This document shows positions 27,020-36,384 of a stretch of DNA of 64,000 bases, piece by piece (position 1 is the stretch's first letter; every line of letters begins with the position of its first letter). The notes under the pieces are model-generated. The model had not been told where the DNA came from. It was given only the letters and a program-made list of their open reading frames with translations, and searched no databases. Made by a program: the position numbers and the translations under genes. The DNA is from Minicystis rosea (lineage in GTDB: Bacteria > Myxococcota_A > Polyangia > Polyangiales > Polyangiaceae): positions 6,741,573 to 6,805,572 of the forward strand of contig CP016211.1 in assembly GCA_001931535.1 (NCBI GenBank), in the 5' to 3' direction.

Positions 27020-30000
27020 CTATCTCATGCAGGTCACCGGCCCTGTACCGCAGGGCCGGCCGCGCATCGCGCGCCGTCGCTCCGACTGCGCCACGGTCCC
27101 ATTCCACATGGCAACCAGGCTCTCGTCGGCCAGATTGCCAATCACGGGTCCGAAGAAATCCCCCAGCGAAACATCCCCATTCGCGGCGATGCACGCGTGA
27201 TCCCAAGGTCCGCGACAAGGGTGGATGACGCTCCGATTGGCATGCTCGTCGGCGGCCAGAAACCGAGCCGTCTCGGGCTCGCTCGCCAAGCGACAGCGCC
27301 ACACGACGGGCGCCGCCGTGTGATCGACCGCGACGAGCCCGCGTGAGGCCGCACGCTGGACGGCGCGCGCCACCGCGTCGCGCACCAGGCCGCGATCGAG
27401 CGCCACCAGCGATCGCTCGGCGAACGCATTCACCGGCACCATCTCCTCCAGCTTGATCCAATCGACGCCCGCGTCGGCGCACAGATCCACGAGCGCGTCG
27501 AGCTCGTGCGCATTGCCGGCCATCACCACCGCAGAGACCCCGAGCCTCAGATCGGCGCCCAGCGCGCGCCGCCTCCGCACCGCGCCGCGCAGGTTGTCCA
27601 CGATGGTTTGAAAGCGCCCGCCTTCGCGCACGGCGTCGTTCGTGGCCGCGGTGGCGCCGTCGAGCGACACCGAGATCGACGACACGCCGACCTCCACGAG
27701 CCGATCCACCATGCGCTCGCCGAGCAGCACGCCGTTCGTGAGCAGGTGCGCGACGTACGGCTCGCCCGCGCGCGCTTCGCGAAGCGCCGCGAGCACCTCG
27801 AAGAGCACGGGCGCCGAGAGCGGCTCACCCCCATGCACGAAGCCCGCATAAGCGACGAAGGCGAGATCGTCGCGGAGGCGATCGACGAGATGTGCCGGCA
27901 GCGTGCGGGCCGCGCCGCTCCGCGTGCGCTCGGGCGCGTCGGTGATGCAGTGCCGGCAGCGGAGGTTGCAGCGCTCGGTCACCGCGAAATCGATCCGCGT
28001 CGGGCGGGCGCGCGTGGTCACGTGAGTCGCACGAAAGTCCTCCGCACCGATGCGTTCATTGCCCGCAATCGCGAGCCGCCTGCCCGCGACGCGCCCCGCG
28101 CTCCTTCGCACGACGACACCCGATCGCGGACCGAGCGCCACCGCCTGTCCATCGACGGCCGCATCGCCGACGAAGAGCACGGCCGCCATCTGCGGTAAGG
28201 CCTCGTCCTCGAGATCGAATGCGATGGACGCGTCGCCGGCGTTGAGCGCGACGTCGATCACCTCGCCGCCGGCTGCGCGCCGGTACACGAGGAGCGATCC
28301 CTCGCCGTGCACGAGGTCGCACGATCCTTCCCGCAGCGCAGTGGACTCGGCCCGAAGCAATGCGAGGCTCTGCACGAGCCGGTGCAGGCGGCTCGGGTGC
28401 GCCTCCGCGCGCCACGGCATCGGCATGCGATCGGGCCAGACGTTCTCCAGATCCTCGACCCGATCGGAGAAGAGCCCGTGCTCCTCGCCGTACAAGAGCG
28501 CCGGCACGCCGGGCATCGTGAAGAGCGCGAGGTAGCCGAGATCGGGCTCCCGCCCCGCGAGGCGCGCGAGCGTGGCGAAGCGTGGATGATCGTGTGTGGA
28601 AACGAACCGCAGCGCCGTGGCCGGAGGCCCGCCGCGCGCGACGTCGATCTCCAGCAAACGCCGCTTGGCCTCGGCCGCATCGATCGATCCGTGCGCCAGG
28701 AAATCGGTGATGGTCGCGTGGAAACCGAAGTCCGTGGCCGCATCGAGCGCGCCTTCGTTGCGCCAGCGGAACGCGTGACGAGGCACGAGCTCGCCCACGA
28801 TCACCGCATCGGGTCGCGCAGCGCGGAGCGCCGATCGCACGGCGCGCGCGAGCGCAATGGGCACCTCGGCCGCCGCATCGATGCGCAGCCCATCGATCCC
28901 ACGACGCGCCCAACGCTCCGCCGTGCGGAGCACGAGCGCCTGCACCTCGGGGTGATCCAGATCGAAGAGCGGCGCGTCGGTGCGCGTGCCGTAGTGCACG
29001 AGCGCCGGTGGCTCACCGGCCCAGCGAAACCAGCCTGCGCGCGGCGCTTCGCGGCCGAGCGCGAGGACCTCTTCGTAGGCAGGGAAACCTCGCCCGGCAT
29101 GGGAGAACGAGAAGTCCACGACGAGGCGCATGCCACACGCATGAACATCGGCGACGAGCCGATCGAGCGCCTCGTCACCGCCGAGCGCCGGATCGACGAC
29201 CAGCGGATCGACGACGTCGTAACGATGACAGGAAGCCGCGAGATGAATCGGCGTGAGATAGAGCGTGTCGATCCCCAAGCGACGCAGGTAATCGAGCGAT
29301 CGCCGCACGCCCTCGAGGTGACCGCCTGCAGCGCGACGCGGCCCCGGATCGACGCCCCAAGGCACCGTGTCGTCCGCCGCGCGAAAGCGATCGACGAAGA
29401 TCGTGCACACGACCGCACGCGCCCACCACGCCGGCAGATCCACGCGCTCTCGCACGTAGGCGAACGTGCCTTCGGGATCGTCCTCCGGCCCCACGATCTG
29501 CCCGCCCTCGAGCTCGAAACGCAGCGACGCGGAGGCCGACGAGATCGGCAACGTGACGCGGAAGACCACGTGCTCGCGCTCCTCGATCACCGGCTCCATC
29601 GCCGTCCGTCGCTCGGCCGCGCCGGCCTCGGTCCAACGGACCCACAAGCGATCACCCGCGCCGCGTCGCAGCGCGGCCACCACCGTCACGCCGCCGCGCC
29701 CATCGTCCGCGAGCCATGGAGCAGCCGGCGCGAAGAGCAGAGGCTCCGCCGCGCCGCCGACGGAGAGCACGTTGTTCCGGTGCTCGCCGGCCGCGCGTGT
29801 GCGCGGGCTGGCTGGATCGAGCGCCCACGCTCCATCGATCTCGAGCTTGTAGGCATACACGCCCGCGGGCAGCGAGAGGCGCGCTTCACCCGACACGAAC
29901 GGGATCGGTGAGAGCCAATCCCCCATCTCGCCGTACAGCGCCACGTGTCGCGCCGAGGAGGGCGCCGCGATGCGCGCGTCGTATCGAGGGGCGGAGGGCA

Positions 30001-30055
30001 ACGCGAGGCTCGCTCGGATCCGCGTGGTTTTCTGTTGAGGCGGATCAACGTGCAT
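27020..30055 (-). CDS. GH13 glycosidase - radical SAM/SPASM fusion
   Basis: 1011-residue protein in one uninterrupted frame. Residues about 28-100 resemble a CBM48/E-set starch-binding module (APSSARHVALYGEMGDW). Residues about 205-560 are a GH13 alpha-amylase-type barrel: region I DFSFSHAG (D314, H319), nucleophile GIDGLRID (D393), acid VGEL (E422) and STHDHPR (D489). A small beta domain follows to about 655. Residues about 686-880 are a radical SAM core with CNLRCRHC (C696, C700, C703), HGGEP and SVSLDGATAATND; the tail (about 940-1011) is SPASM-like, with HPCRGPW, C955, IAANGDVSLGD and two terminal cysteines. ATG at 30055. All catalytic residues of both halves appear intact. I know no described enzyme with this pairing. 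Confidence 0.88.
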   Translation of the reverse strand: MHVDPPQQKTTRIRASLALPSAPRYDARIAAPSSARHVALYGEMGDWLSPIPFVSGEARLSLPAGVYAYKLEIDGAWALDPASPRTRAAGEHRNNVLSVGGAAEPLLFAPAAPWLADDGRGGVTVVAALRRGAGDRLWVRWTEAGAAERRTAMEPVIEEREHVVFRVTLPISSASASLRFELEGGQIVGPEDDPEGTFAYVRERVDLPAWWARAVVCTIFVDRFRAADDTVPWGVDPGPRRAAGGHLEGVRRSLDYLRRLGIDTLYLTPIHLAASCHRYDVVDPLVVDPALGGDEALDRLVADVHACGMRLVVDFSFSHAGRGFPAYEEVLALGREAPRAGWFRWAGEPPALVHYGTRTDAPLFDLDHPEVQALVLRTAERWARRGIDGLRIDAAAEVPIALARAVRSALRAARPDAVIVGELVPRHAFRWRNEGALDAATDFGFHATITDFLAHGSIDAAEAKRRLLEIDVARGGPPATALRFVSTHDHPRFATLARLAGREPDLGYLALFTMPGVPALLYGEEHGLFSDRVEDLENVWPDRMPMPWRAEAHPSRLHRLVQSLALLRAESTALREGSCDLVHGEGSLLVYRRAAGGEVIDVALNAGDASIAFDLEDEALPQMAAVLFVGDAAVDGQAVALGPRSGVVVRRSAGRVAGRRLAIAGNERIGAEDFRATHVTTRARPTRIDFAVTERCNLRCRHCITDAPERTRSGAARTLPAHLVDRLRDDLAFVAYAGFVHGGEPLSAPVLFEVLAALREARAGEPYVAHLLTNGVLLGERMVDRLVEVGVSSISVSLDGATAATNDAVREGGRFQTIVDNLRGAVRRRRALGADLRLGVSAVVMAGNAHELDALVDLCADAGVDWIKLEEMVPVNAFAERSLVALDRGLVRDAVARAVQRAASRGLVAVDHTAAPVVWRCRLASEPETARFLAADEHANRSVIHPCRGPWDHACIAANGDVSLGDFFGPVIGNLADESLVAMWNGTVAQSERRRAMRGRPCGTGPVTCMR

Positions 30056-30088
30056 CCTACACCGGAGAGGAGCCCAGGGAGACCTCTC

Positions 30089-31186
30089 ATGAAAGTCACC
30101 GTTCGCCGCATCCAGACCGGCGTCGCCGCGGCATCGACGCTCCTCGTGGCCACGGGCGCGCTCGGGTGCGCGGACGAGGGGCCCGATGGGGGCGAGTCGA
30201 TCGACATTGGCAGCCAAGCGGTAAACCCTGGCTCGGCCCGGCTCGAGCTTCAGCTCGGCGGTGCCGGCGCGCTCGATCTGCTCCTCACCCAATCCACCAC
30301 CGACGAGTTCGTGCGCGTGGGCGAGACGCTCGATTTCGCGCTCCCCGCGTGGCTCCTCTGGGAGACGCTCTATCCCAACGACGGTTTGCCCGACGACACG
30401 CGGCTCGCAGAGCTTCGCGCGACCGTGAAGGTGAGCTTCTTCGACAAGAGCACCACGTTGAGCAGCAAGACGCTCACGATCAGCACCTTCAATCCCACGC
30501 AGTCCGGCCTCTACGCCTACACGACCGAGCTCGTCGTGCCGCAGAAGACGGACACCATCAAGCTCACGCTCACCATCAAGGACGCGGCCGACACCACCAA
30601 ATCGATCACGCTCGGCCAATCCTCCATCCGCGAGATTCCCGTCTTCGGCGGCGATCTCCCGAACAAGACCCTCTTCTTCGACAACGACGCCGGCGTGCTG
30701 CGGCACCGCGTGGTGGACGGCGAGCTGCTCGTGCACGGCTCCACCGTGACCCTCGGATACGCGGATTGGCGCGCCGATCAGATCGTCGACAAGACCAGCC
30801 TCGATTTGCAGATCGGTACCGCCACCTTCAATGGGCGCTTCGGGCAGTATCAAGCGCCCATCTATGGCACGCTGAAGTACATCGTCTCTTACGGCATCTC
30901 GTTCGACGGCGGGCAGACCTTCCAAACCGAGAAGGCGCTCACGGGCAACACGGCCTCACGCCTCGTGAGCGCGGGCCGCACGGCCTACGAAGGTACGGAG
31001 TCGATCCCCGCGGCGGCGAACGAGATCCAGCTCTATGGGCACGTGAAGGCGTACCTCGTGGCCGACTACTCGAAGTATCAAAACGTCTCGGCCAAGTGGT
31101 ACGGCGACAACGAAGAGGTGTTGAAGAAGGACGCGTACGACAACCCGAGCGGGGCCTTCAGCAACTACGTCTTGCCTCTTCAATAG
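30089..31186 (+). CDS. Putative secreted lipoprotein of unknown function
   Basis: 365-residue protein with a positively charged N-terminus, a hydrophobic stretch and a lipobox-like LVATGALGC (Cys near residue 27), so probably a lipoprotein. The mature part is beta-rich with many Thr and Ser and no cysteines of note; it ends in SNYVLPLQ. No domain recognised. It is divergent from the GH13-radical SAM gene with only 33 bp between starts, so shared control is likely. The PHP gene follows two bases after its stop. Confidence 0.7.
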   Translation: MKVTVRRIQTGVAAASTLLVATGALGCADEGPDGGESIDIGSQAVNPGSARLELQLGGAGALDLLLTQSTTDEFVRVGETLDFALPAWLLWETLYPNDGLPDDTRLAELRATVKVSFFDKSTTLSSKTLTISTFNPTQSGLYAYTTELVVPQKTDTIKLTLTIKDAADTTKSITLGQSSIREIPVFGGDLPNKTLFFDNDAGVLRHRVVDGELLVHGSTVTLGYADWRADQIVDKTSLDLQIGTATFNGRFGQYQAPIYGTLKYIVSYGISFDGGQTFQTEKALTGNTASRLVSAGRTAYEGTESIPAAANEIQLYGHVKAYLVADYSKYQNVSAKWYGDNEEVLKKDAYDNPSGAFSNYVLPLQ

Positions 31187-31188
31187 CC

Positions 31189-32058
31189 GTGTTCGTCGCG
31201 ACCGATCTCCACGGGCACACGCTCTTCTCCGATGGGCGGCACACGCCGGAGGAGTACGTCGACTTCCGCCGCGCGCTGGGGATGCGCATCGTCGCCATCT
31301 CCGATCACGACGTCCTCGCCGGTGTCATCCGCGGCGCGGCCGCAGCCACGCGGGCGGGGATGCTTTACGTGCCCGCGGTGGAGGTAACGGCCTTCCTTCA
31401 TTTCGGCACGGAGCGGGCCGAGCAGTTTCATCTGCTCGCCTATTTTCCCCCGGCGTTCGCCTCACCGCCGCGCCTCCGGCGAACCCAGCTCTACCGCCGC
31501 GGGCTCCGCGTGCAGGAGCGATGGAAGGCGTTAGCCCTCGACTGGTTGGCGGGGCTCTCGTCCGAAGATCGCGCGGCCCTCGATCCGGAGGGCGCGCTCG
31601 CCGGGCTCGCGGCGAGCGAGTTTCCCGCGCTGCAATCGATGATCGATCACATCACGCGGGTGCGCCCCGCGTTGTTCGCGCCGTTCCGCGATCATCACGT
31701 GCGCTTCTGGGAGGACGATCGCGAGCTCTTCGGTTGGTCACCGGAAGAAGCGATGGATCTGATCCGCGCGGATGGTGCCGTCGACGTGGTGGCGCATCCG
31801 GCGCGCTATCGCGACAAGGAGCGCACGCGGGCCGTGCTCGAGCGCGCCACCGGGATCGAGGTCTACACGTCGCGGCACCGCGGCGAGATCGCGGCGGAGT
31901 ATCGGGCCTTCGCCGAGCAGCGCCGCAAGCTGTGGACGGCGTCCTCCGACGATCACCAGAACGCGCGCTACATCCGCCCGCCGTGCGGCACGCCGGTGCC
32001 GACGCTGGAGCGCATCCTTCAGCGCACGCTGCCGATCGAGATGATCATCGCGGCTTGA
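31189..32058 (+). CDS. PHP-domain metal phosphoesterase
   Basis: 289-residue PHP-family protein, likely a metal-dependent phosphoesterase. The N-terminus DLHGHTLFSDGRHTPEEYV carries the first metal-binding H-x-H, followed by ISDHDVLAG, VEVTAF and VVAHPARYRD (third metal cluster), and TASSDDHQNARY near the C-terminus supplying the last Asp-His pair. This matches the YciV/TrpH-type PHP layout. GTG start two bases after the lipoprotein stop, so the two form an operon. Substrate unknown. Confidence 0.85.
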   Translation: MFVATDLHGHTLFSDGRHTPEEYVDFRRALGMRIVAISDHDVLAGVIRGAAAATRAGMLYVPAVEVTAFLHFGTERAEQFHLLAYFPPAFASPPRLRRTQLYRRGLRVQERWKALALDWLAGLSSEDRAALDPEGALAGLAASEFPALQSMIDHITRVRPALFAPFRDHHVRFWEDDRELFGWSPEEAMDLIRADGAVDVVAHPARYRDKERTRAVLERATGIEVYTSRHRGEIAAEYRAFAEQRRKLWTASSDDHQNARYIRPPCGTPVPTLERILQRTLPIEMIIAA

Positions 32059-32722
32059 CGCGACCGCCGCTCGGCGGGCCCTCGGGCGGGAACGAAGGCC
32101 GCCCCGTGCCCTGGAAGCCGCTCGTGGAGTCGGTGCGCGGCAGGTGATCGCCGCAGCCCGAGCGGGTGGTCACCGCGGGGTTGTACGAGATGCGGCCGCA
32201 CACATCGCAGACGCACAGGTTCTGATCGTGGAAGTCGCGCTGGCTGAGCACGTCGACGGCGAAGAGGCTGAGCACGATGTCGCTCAGCAGATCGTTGTCG
32301 CGCGGCTGCGCGATCCACGCCGAGTTCTCGCGGCGCACGCGCTCCGCGAAGATCGCGGCCTGGAGGAAGCGATCGTCGCACGGCTGCGCGATGAGGCCGC
32401 GGAGCGTGACCACCACGCGCCAGCGCGACATCGCGAGCAGCTTCGGCAGATCCTCGATGCGGGCCACGCGATCGCCCGCGAGCTTCGCGCCCGGCACGAG
32501 CGAGATCGTGCCCACCACCGCGTCCGCGACCGACACCGGCGGCGTCTTGCGGTTGAGCGCGACGGCGTACGTCTTGAACCAGTCGAGCAGATCGCGCGCG
32601 TTCCAACCGGACGTGGCCCCTTCGACGAACGTCAGCCCCGCCAGCAGGGCGAGTCGTTCGGGCTCCGAACCGTTCAGCGCCGGGAACGAGGGCAGCGTCG
32701 GTAGGACGGGTTGAGCTTTCAC
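32045..32722 (-). CDS. Hypothetical protein with C-terminal zinc-ribbon-like cysteines
   Basis: 225-residue protein, convergent with and overlapping the 3' end of the PHP gene by 14 bases. The body is mostly helical with no motif I recognise. Near the C-terminus NLCVCDVCGRISYNPAV...SGCGDH gives closely spaced cysteines (C-x-C-x-x-C and a later C-x-x-H) that could bind zinc, followed by a disordered Pro/Gly-rich tail. GTG at 32722 (VKAQPVLPTLPSFP) is preferred to an upstream ATG at 32797. Confidence 0.6.
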   Translation of the reverse strand: MKAQPVLPTLPSFPALNGSEPERLALLAGLTFVEGATSGWNARDLLDWFKTYAVALNRKTPPVSVADAVVGTISLVPGAKLAGDRVARIEDLPKLLAMSRWRVVVTLRGLIAQPCDDRFLQAAIFAERVRRENSAWIAQPRDNDLLSDIVLSLFAVDVLSQRDFHDQNLCVCDVCGRISYNPAVTTRSGCGDHLPRTDSTSGFQGTGRPSFPPEGPPSGGRVKPR

Positions 32723-32845
32723 GTTCCGTTCGATAGTCCCGAAGTTAGCAAGCCATGTCGAGCCGTTCGTTGCAGGAACGAAAGGTCGGGTCTGCACCTA
32801 TGAGGGATCCGGCCCGTGCTTCGACCCGGATCGATGCGATATCCC

Positions 32846-34558
32846 TCAATCCGCTGACAGCGGATCGACGATACCGAGTTCCTCCGAGATATCGAGGGGG
32901 ATTTGGATGCGCACGCGAATCCCCTCGTGAACGGGGACGGTCGCTGGAATCGCAAAACTCCGCGGGGTCGCGCCCGCGGCATCGGTAACCTCACGCAACG
33001 AGAGGCCGCTGCGCGCCCGAGACGATCCATTGAACACGCATGCTTCCAGCGCTCCGCCTTCGCGCCGGACGTCGCACGCGATGACGGACGCCGCGGCGCG
33101 CCGGACACGGGCGAGGAGCGCCTCGTCGCTCGACGATTGGGCCGCGAGCGCGCGGGCCACGTCGCCCGCGCGCGGATCGCGGAGGTAGGCCAGCATCATC
33201 GCGCCGTGCACCCGCGCGGCGCGCACGCGCGCCGAAGTGAGCGCATAGAACGCATCGGCCGGCGCCGGATCGAGGTTCTGCGAGGCCAGCGTGCCCGTGA
33301 CGCTGACATCGGTGCGCACCTCGTTGCCGGGCGCGGCCACGTGCCATTTGGCCGCATGGCCGGGCCGCAAGATGCCTTCCCAGAACAAGCCTCGATCGAC
33401 CGCGCCCACGCGTCGTCCCGCTTCGGTCCGGCGCGCGAAGGTGAGCGTGAGCCGGACGTCGCGCAGCCCGCGCGCGCCGTTGTTCACGATGGCGAGATCG
33501 AAGCGGTACTTGGGAAAGCCCTTGCCATCGAGCGTGGGCGCGGGCGCTTCGATGGCCGTCTCGTCGCCCTCGAACGTGAGCACCGAGAGGACGGGGATGC
33601 CGTCCTTCCACAGCGGTGAATCGGCGCGCACGCACAAGCACCGCTCGGGCTCCGGCTCCGCGATCAACGTGACGCCGAGCGATCGCGCCGCCGCGCCGAG
33701 GCCCGTGCGCAGCGTGGGAATGGCCGGCGGCGGCGTGCGCTCGCGCCCATAACGACCGAGGAAGCCGACCACGATCACCACGAAGCTCGCGGCCGCGAGC
33801 GCGACGATCAGCGGGCGGCGCAGGAGCGGCGCGCGCACCGACACGGGCGCATCCAGAACGGTCGCGGCGCGCGGCGGCGTGACGAGCGTGGGCGTGATGG
33901 GATCGAGCACGATCGGCGGCGGGCGCACCGGCCCGCGCCGCGGCGCGAAGCGCACGGCCGGCGCAGGCACAGCGGCCGCGGGCGGCGGCGGCGTGAGCGC
34001 GAGCCGCTCGCTGAGCTCGGCCTCGAAGCGATCGCGGATCCGATCGGAGAAAGGCCCGCCCCACGTGCGCCACACCACGACGCCGCGCAGGATGAGCCAC
34101 GCGCACAGCGCCGCGATCACGCCCACCGACGCGCGCCCCAGGATCCCGCCCGCGAGCGCTTCGGGCACGAGCAGCGCCGCGATCGCGCCCACGGGCAAAG
34201 GCAAGAGGAAGCTCGCCCAACGCGCGCGGGCCCGCGCTTCTTGGGCACGCGCGAGCACGTCGCCCGCTTCCTCGGCGAAGCGCGCCAGCGCGAAGCGGTT
34301 GTAAGGCGTCACCACCGCCGGATCGAGCGCGAGGTAGAGCAGCCGCCCTTCGCGCACGAGCCCGCGCACCGAGGTGTACGGCACGCGGAAGCCGACCGGA
34401 TCGGCGACCCCGCCGGGCGCGAACCCGAGGGCGAAGCCGGTGACGCGAATCAGCTCGATTTCCAGGCCTTCCGGCGCGCACGTCAGGCGCACCACCCCCG
34501 CGACGTTGGCGCGTCGGGCAGCGATCGCGAGGGCGTGTGCCGTGTACCAGGGCCGCAA
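32846..34558 (-). CDS. Membrane protein of unknown function
   Basis: 570-residue protein. Residues about 1-110 form a soluble domain (TCAPEGLEIELIRV, VPYTSVRGLVREGRLLYLALD). Two membrane segments follow at about 118-160, then a Pro-rich linker (about 190-235) and a third membrane segment at about 250-270 (LIVALAAASFVVIVVGFLG). The C-terminal 290 residues are probably periplasmic, beta-rich, with four cysteines and a TFARRTEAG-type immunoglobulin-like stretch. Family not recognised; typical of long, lineage-specific myxobacterial proteins. Confidence 0.65.
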   Translation of the reverse strand: MRPWYTAHALAIAARRANVAGVVRLTCAPEGLEIELIRVTGFALGFAPGGVADPVGFRVPYTSVRGLVREGRLLYLALDPAVVTPYNRFALARFAEEAGDVLARAQEARARARWASFLLPLPVGAIAALLVPEALAGGILGRASVGVIAALCAWLILRGVVVWRTWGGPFSDRIRDRFEAELSERLALTPPPPAAAVPAPAVRFAPRRGPVRPPPIVLDPITPTLVTPPRAATVLDAPVSVRAPLLRRPLIVALAAASFVVIVVGFLGRYGRERTPPPAIPTLRTGLGAAARSLGVTLIAEPEPERCLCVRADSPLWKDGIPVLSVLTFEGDETAIEAPAPTLDGKGFPKYRFDLAIVNNGARGLRDVRLTLTFARRTEAGRRVGAVDRGLFWEGILRPGHAAKWHVAAPGNEVRTDVSVTGTLASQNLDPAPADAFYALTSARVRAARVHGAMMLAYLRDPRAGDVARALAAQSSSDEALLARVRRAAASVIACDVRREGGALEACVFNGSSRARSGLSLREVTDAAGATPRSFAIPATVPVHEGIRVRIQIPLDISEELGIVDPLSAD

Positions 34559-34651
34559 GGCGGGCGCAGGCTACCGCGCCGGAGCGCCGCGCGCCTCTTC
34601 CCGACAGAGGCGACGCTTGATCAGCGCGGCCACCCTGTTTATGAGGGCGTC

Positions 34652-35188
34652 ATGATCTCCCGCTCCGCCGTCTTCGCGCTCGCCCTCGCCGCGGTCCCGT
34701 TCGCCGGTTGCGAGAGCGCGCCGCCCGAGCCCAAACCCGAGCCCAAGCCCGCCTTCACCGCCGAGCCCGAAGTCCCCGAGCCCGCCGATCTCAAGGTCGA
34801 GGACCTCGTCGTCGGCACCGGCACCGAGGCCAAGGACGGCGACAAGGTGAAGGTCAATTACACAGGCCGCCTGCTCAAGACGAACTTCATGTTCGACAGC
34901 TCCGTCGGCCCCGGGAAGAAGCCCTTCGAGTTCCAGCTCGGCAAGGGCAGCGTCATCAAAGGCTGGGATCAAGGCGTCCTCGGAATGAAGGTGGGTGGCA
35001 AGCGCAAGCTCACCATCCCCTCTCGCCTCGGTTACGGCGAGAAGGGCTCTCCGCCGAAGATCCCGGGCAAGTCCACGCTCGTCTTCGAGGTCGAGCTGCT
35101 CGCCGTGAACGAGACGCCGGACGCGGGCGCGGGCGACGCGGGCGCAGGCGACGCGAAGGACGCGAAGAAGAAAAAGAAGGACAAGTGA
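34652..35188 (+). CDS. FKBP-type peptidyl-prolyl isomerase lipoprotein
   Basis: 178-residue exported isomerase. A short signal with lipobox VPFAGCES (Cys about residue 20) indicates a lipoprotein, followed by a Pro/Glu-rich linker (PPEPKPEPKPAF). The FKBP domain (about 45-150) shows VKVNYTGRLLKTNFMFDSS, FQLGKGSVIKGWDQGVLGMKVGGKRKLTIPS, LGYGEKG and LVFEVELLAV, with the usual drug/proline-binding aromatics (Tyr, Phe, Trp). The C-terminus is a Lys/Asp-rich tail with a GAGDAGAGDA repeat. Helps fold periplasmic or outer-membrane proteins. Confidence 0.93.
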   Translation: MISRSAVFALALAAVPFAGCESAPPEPKPEPKPAFTAEPEVPEPADLKVEDLVVGTGTEAKDGDKVKVNYTGRLLKTNFMFDSSVGPGKKPFEFQLGKGSVIKGWDQGVLGMKVGGKRKLTIPSRLGYGEKGSPPKIPGKSTLVFEVELLAVNETPDAGAGDAGAGDAKDAKKKKKDK

Positions 35189-35206
35189 TCGCCGCGCGGG
35201 AGCGAT

Positions 35207-35731
35207 ATGCTCCCGCCCATGGGAGGCGCGATCGAGAAGGTCGAGGTGACCGAAGCCACGGCTGCGGATCGCGCCTTGATCAAGAACCTCTACCCGCTCT
35301 ACCTCCACGATCTCTCGGCCTTCACCGAGTTCTACGAGCTCGACGAGCAGGGCGTCTGGTTCCCGGATTACCTGCCCACGTACCTGGACGTGAAGCCGCT
35401 CGTCCATCCCATGGTGATCCGCGAAGGCGGCCGCCCGGCGGGCTTCGCCTTCGTGGGCGAGGCGCCGTTCCCGCATATGACGCCGGGGCGTGATTTTCGG
35501 ATGTGCGAGTTCTTCATCCTCGCGCGCCATCGCCGTCGCGGCGTGGGGCAGCGCGCGGCGCACGCCATCTTCGACACCTTCCGCGGCGTGTGGGAAGTGA
35601 CCGAGCTGCCCGCCAACAAGGGCGCGGTGCGCTTCTGGCGCAGCGTCATCGGCGATTACACCGGCGGCCTCTTCGAAGACACCATCGAGAAGGGCGACGT
35701 GGTGCAGGTGTTCGACAACGGCGTGCGGTGA
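35207..35731 (+). CDS. GNAT-family acetyltransferase
   Basis: 174-residue GNAT protein. The acetyl-CoA site is the FFILARHRRRGVGQRAAHAIF stretch (R-x-x-G-x-G/A), with the preceding beta strand VIREGGRPAGFAFVGEA and a C-terminal PANKGAVRFWRSV. ATG at 35207 has a GGGAG site five bases ahead; an in-frame ATG at 35219 is possible. Substrate unknown. Confidence 0.85.
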   Translation: MLPPMGGAIEKVEVTEATAADRALIKNLYPLYLHDLSAFTEFYELDEQGVWFPDYLPTYLDVKPLVHPMVIREGGRPAGFAFVGEAPFPHMTPGRDFRMCEFFILARHRRRGVGQRAAHAIFDTFRGVWEVTELPANKGAVRFWRSVIGDYTGGLFEDTIEKGDVVQVFDNGVR

Positions 35732-35735
35732 AGCC

Positions 35736-36287
35736 ATGAGCGAAGCCAAGAAGCTCCGAAGCGCGACCACGCGCGAGCTGCGCGAGCGCATCGTCACGGG
35801 ACACGCCGTCGATCCCAAAGCCATCGAAGGCTGGGCTTATCGAGGCACGAGCCTCGGCCTCCCCGGCATCATCGAGAAGCTGACCTGGAAGACGTTTCAA
35901 AAGACCTTCTATCGCGACCCCGCCACGAATCGCCTCCTCGGGTGGAACGTGCGCCTCGAGCAAGACGGCATCGACGCCCCGAGCCGCCCCAAGCTCGCCG
36001 GCGGCAAACCCATTTGCGTCTGGCATTACGAGGTCGTCTCGCCCGATGGCGTGCCCATGCCGCGCGGCTTCGATCGCGGCCTCGTCATCGACTACGGCCG
36101 CGCCGACAACCCGGCTCTCGCTTCGGTCAATTGGATGAAAGACCCGCTCGTCGCGCTCGAGCCGGGCAACTACGACGCGCTGCTCGGCGTGAGCTACGCG
36201 GTCATCGGCGGACGCTGCATCGAGACGCCCACCTACTTCACGCTCGAACGCGATCAGCCCATCGACTTCGTCCCCTACGCGCGCTGA
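35736..36287 (+). CDS. Hypothetical protein
   Basis: 183-residue soluble protein beginning four bases after the GNAT stop, so likely co-transcribed. It opens with a helical region (LRSATTRELRERIVTGH), then GWAYRGTSLGLPG and KTFYRDPATNRLLGWNVRLEQDG, and ends with CIETPTYFTLERDQPIDFVPYAR. It is well composed and real, but I do not recognise the family. Confidence 0.65.
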   Translation: MSEAKKLRSATTRELRERIVTGHAVDPKAIEGWAYRGTSLGLPGIIEKLTWKTFQKTFYRDPATNRLLGWNVRLEQDGIDAPSRPKLAGGKPICVWHYEVVSPDGVPMPRGFDRGLVIDYGRADNPALASVNWMKDPLVALEPGNYDALLGVSYAVIGGRCIETPTYFTLERDQPIDFVPYAR

Positions 36288-36315
36288 CGTCGTCGAGGCG
36301 AGATCAGAGAGGCGC

Positions 36316-36347
36316 GCCGCACGGTGTCGCCATCGACACCGTGCGGC
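36316..36347. terminator. Strong bidirectional hairpin between convergent genes
   Basis: A perfect 14-bp stem, GCCGCACGGTGTCG with CGACACCGTGCGGC, around CCAT. It lies 29 bp after the hypothetical gene's stop and about 145 bp beyond the reverse FHA gene's stop. There is no U-tract, common for terminator-like hairpins in very GC-rich genomes. Confidence 0.55.
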
Positions 36348-36384
36348 GGCGCTCGTCGTTCGGGTGGAGGAACGCGACCGACAG

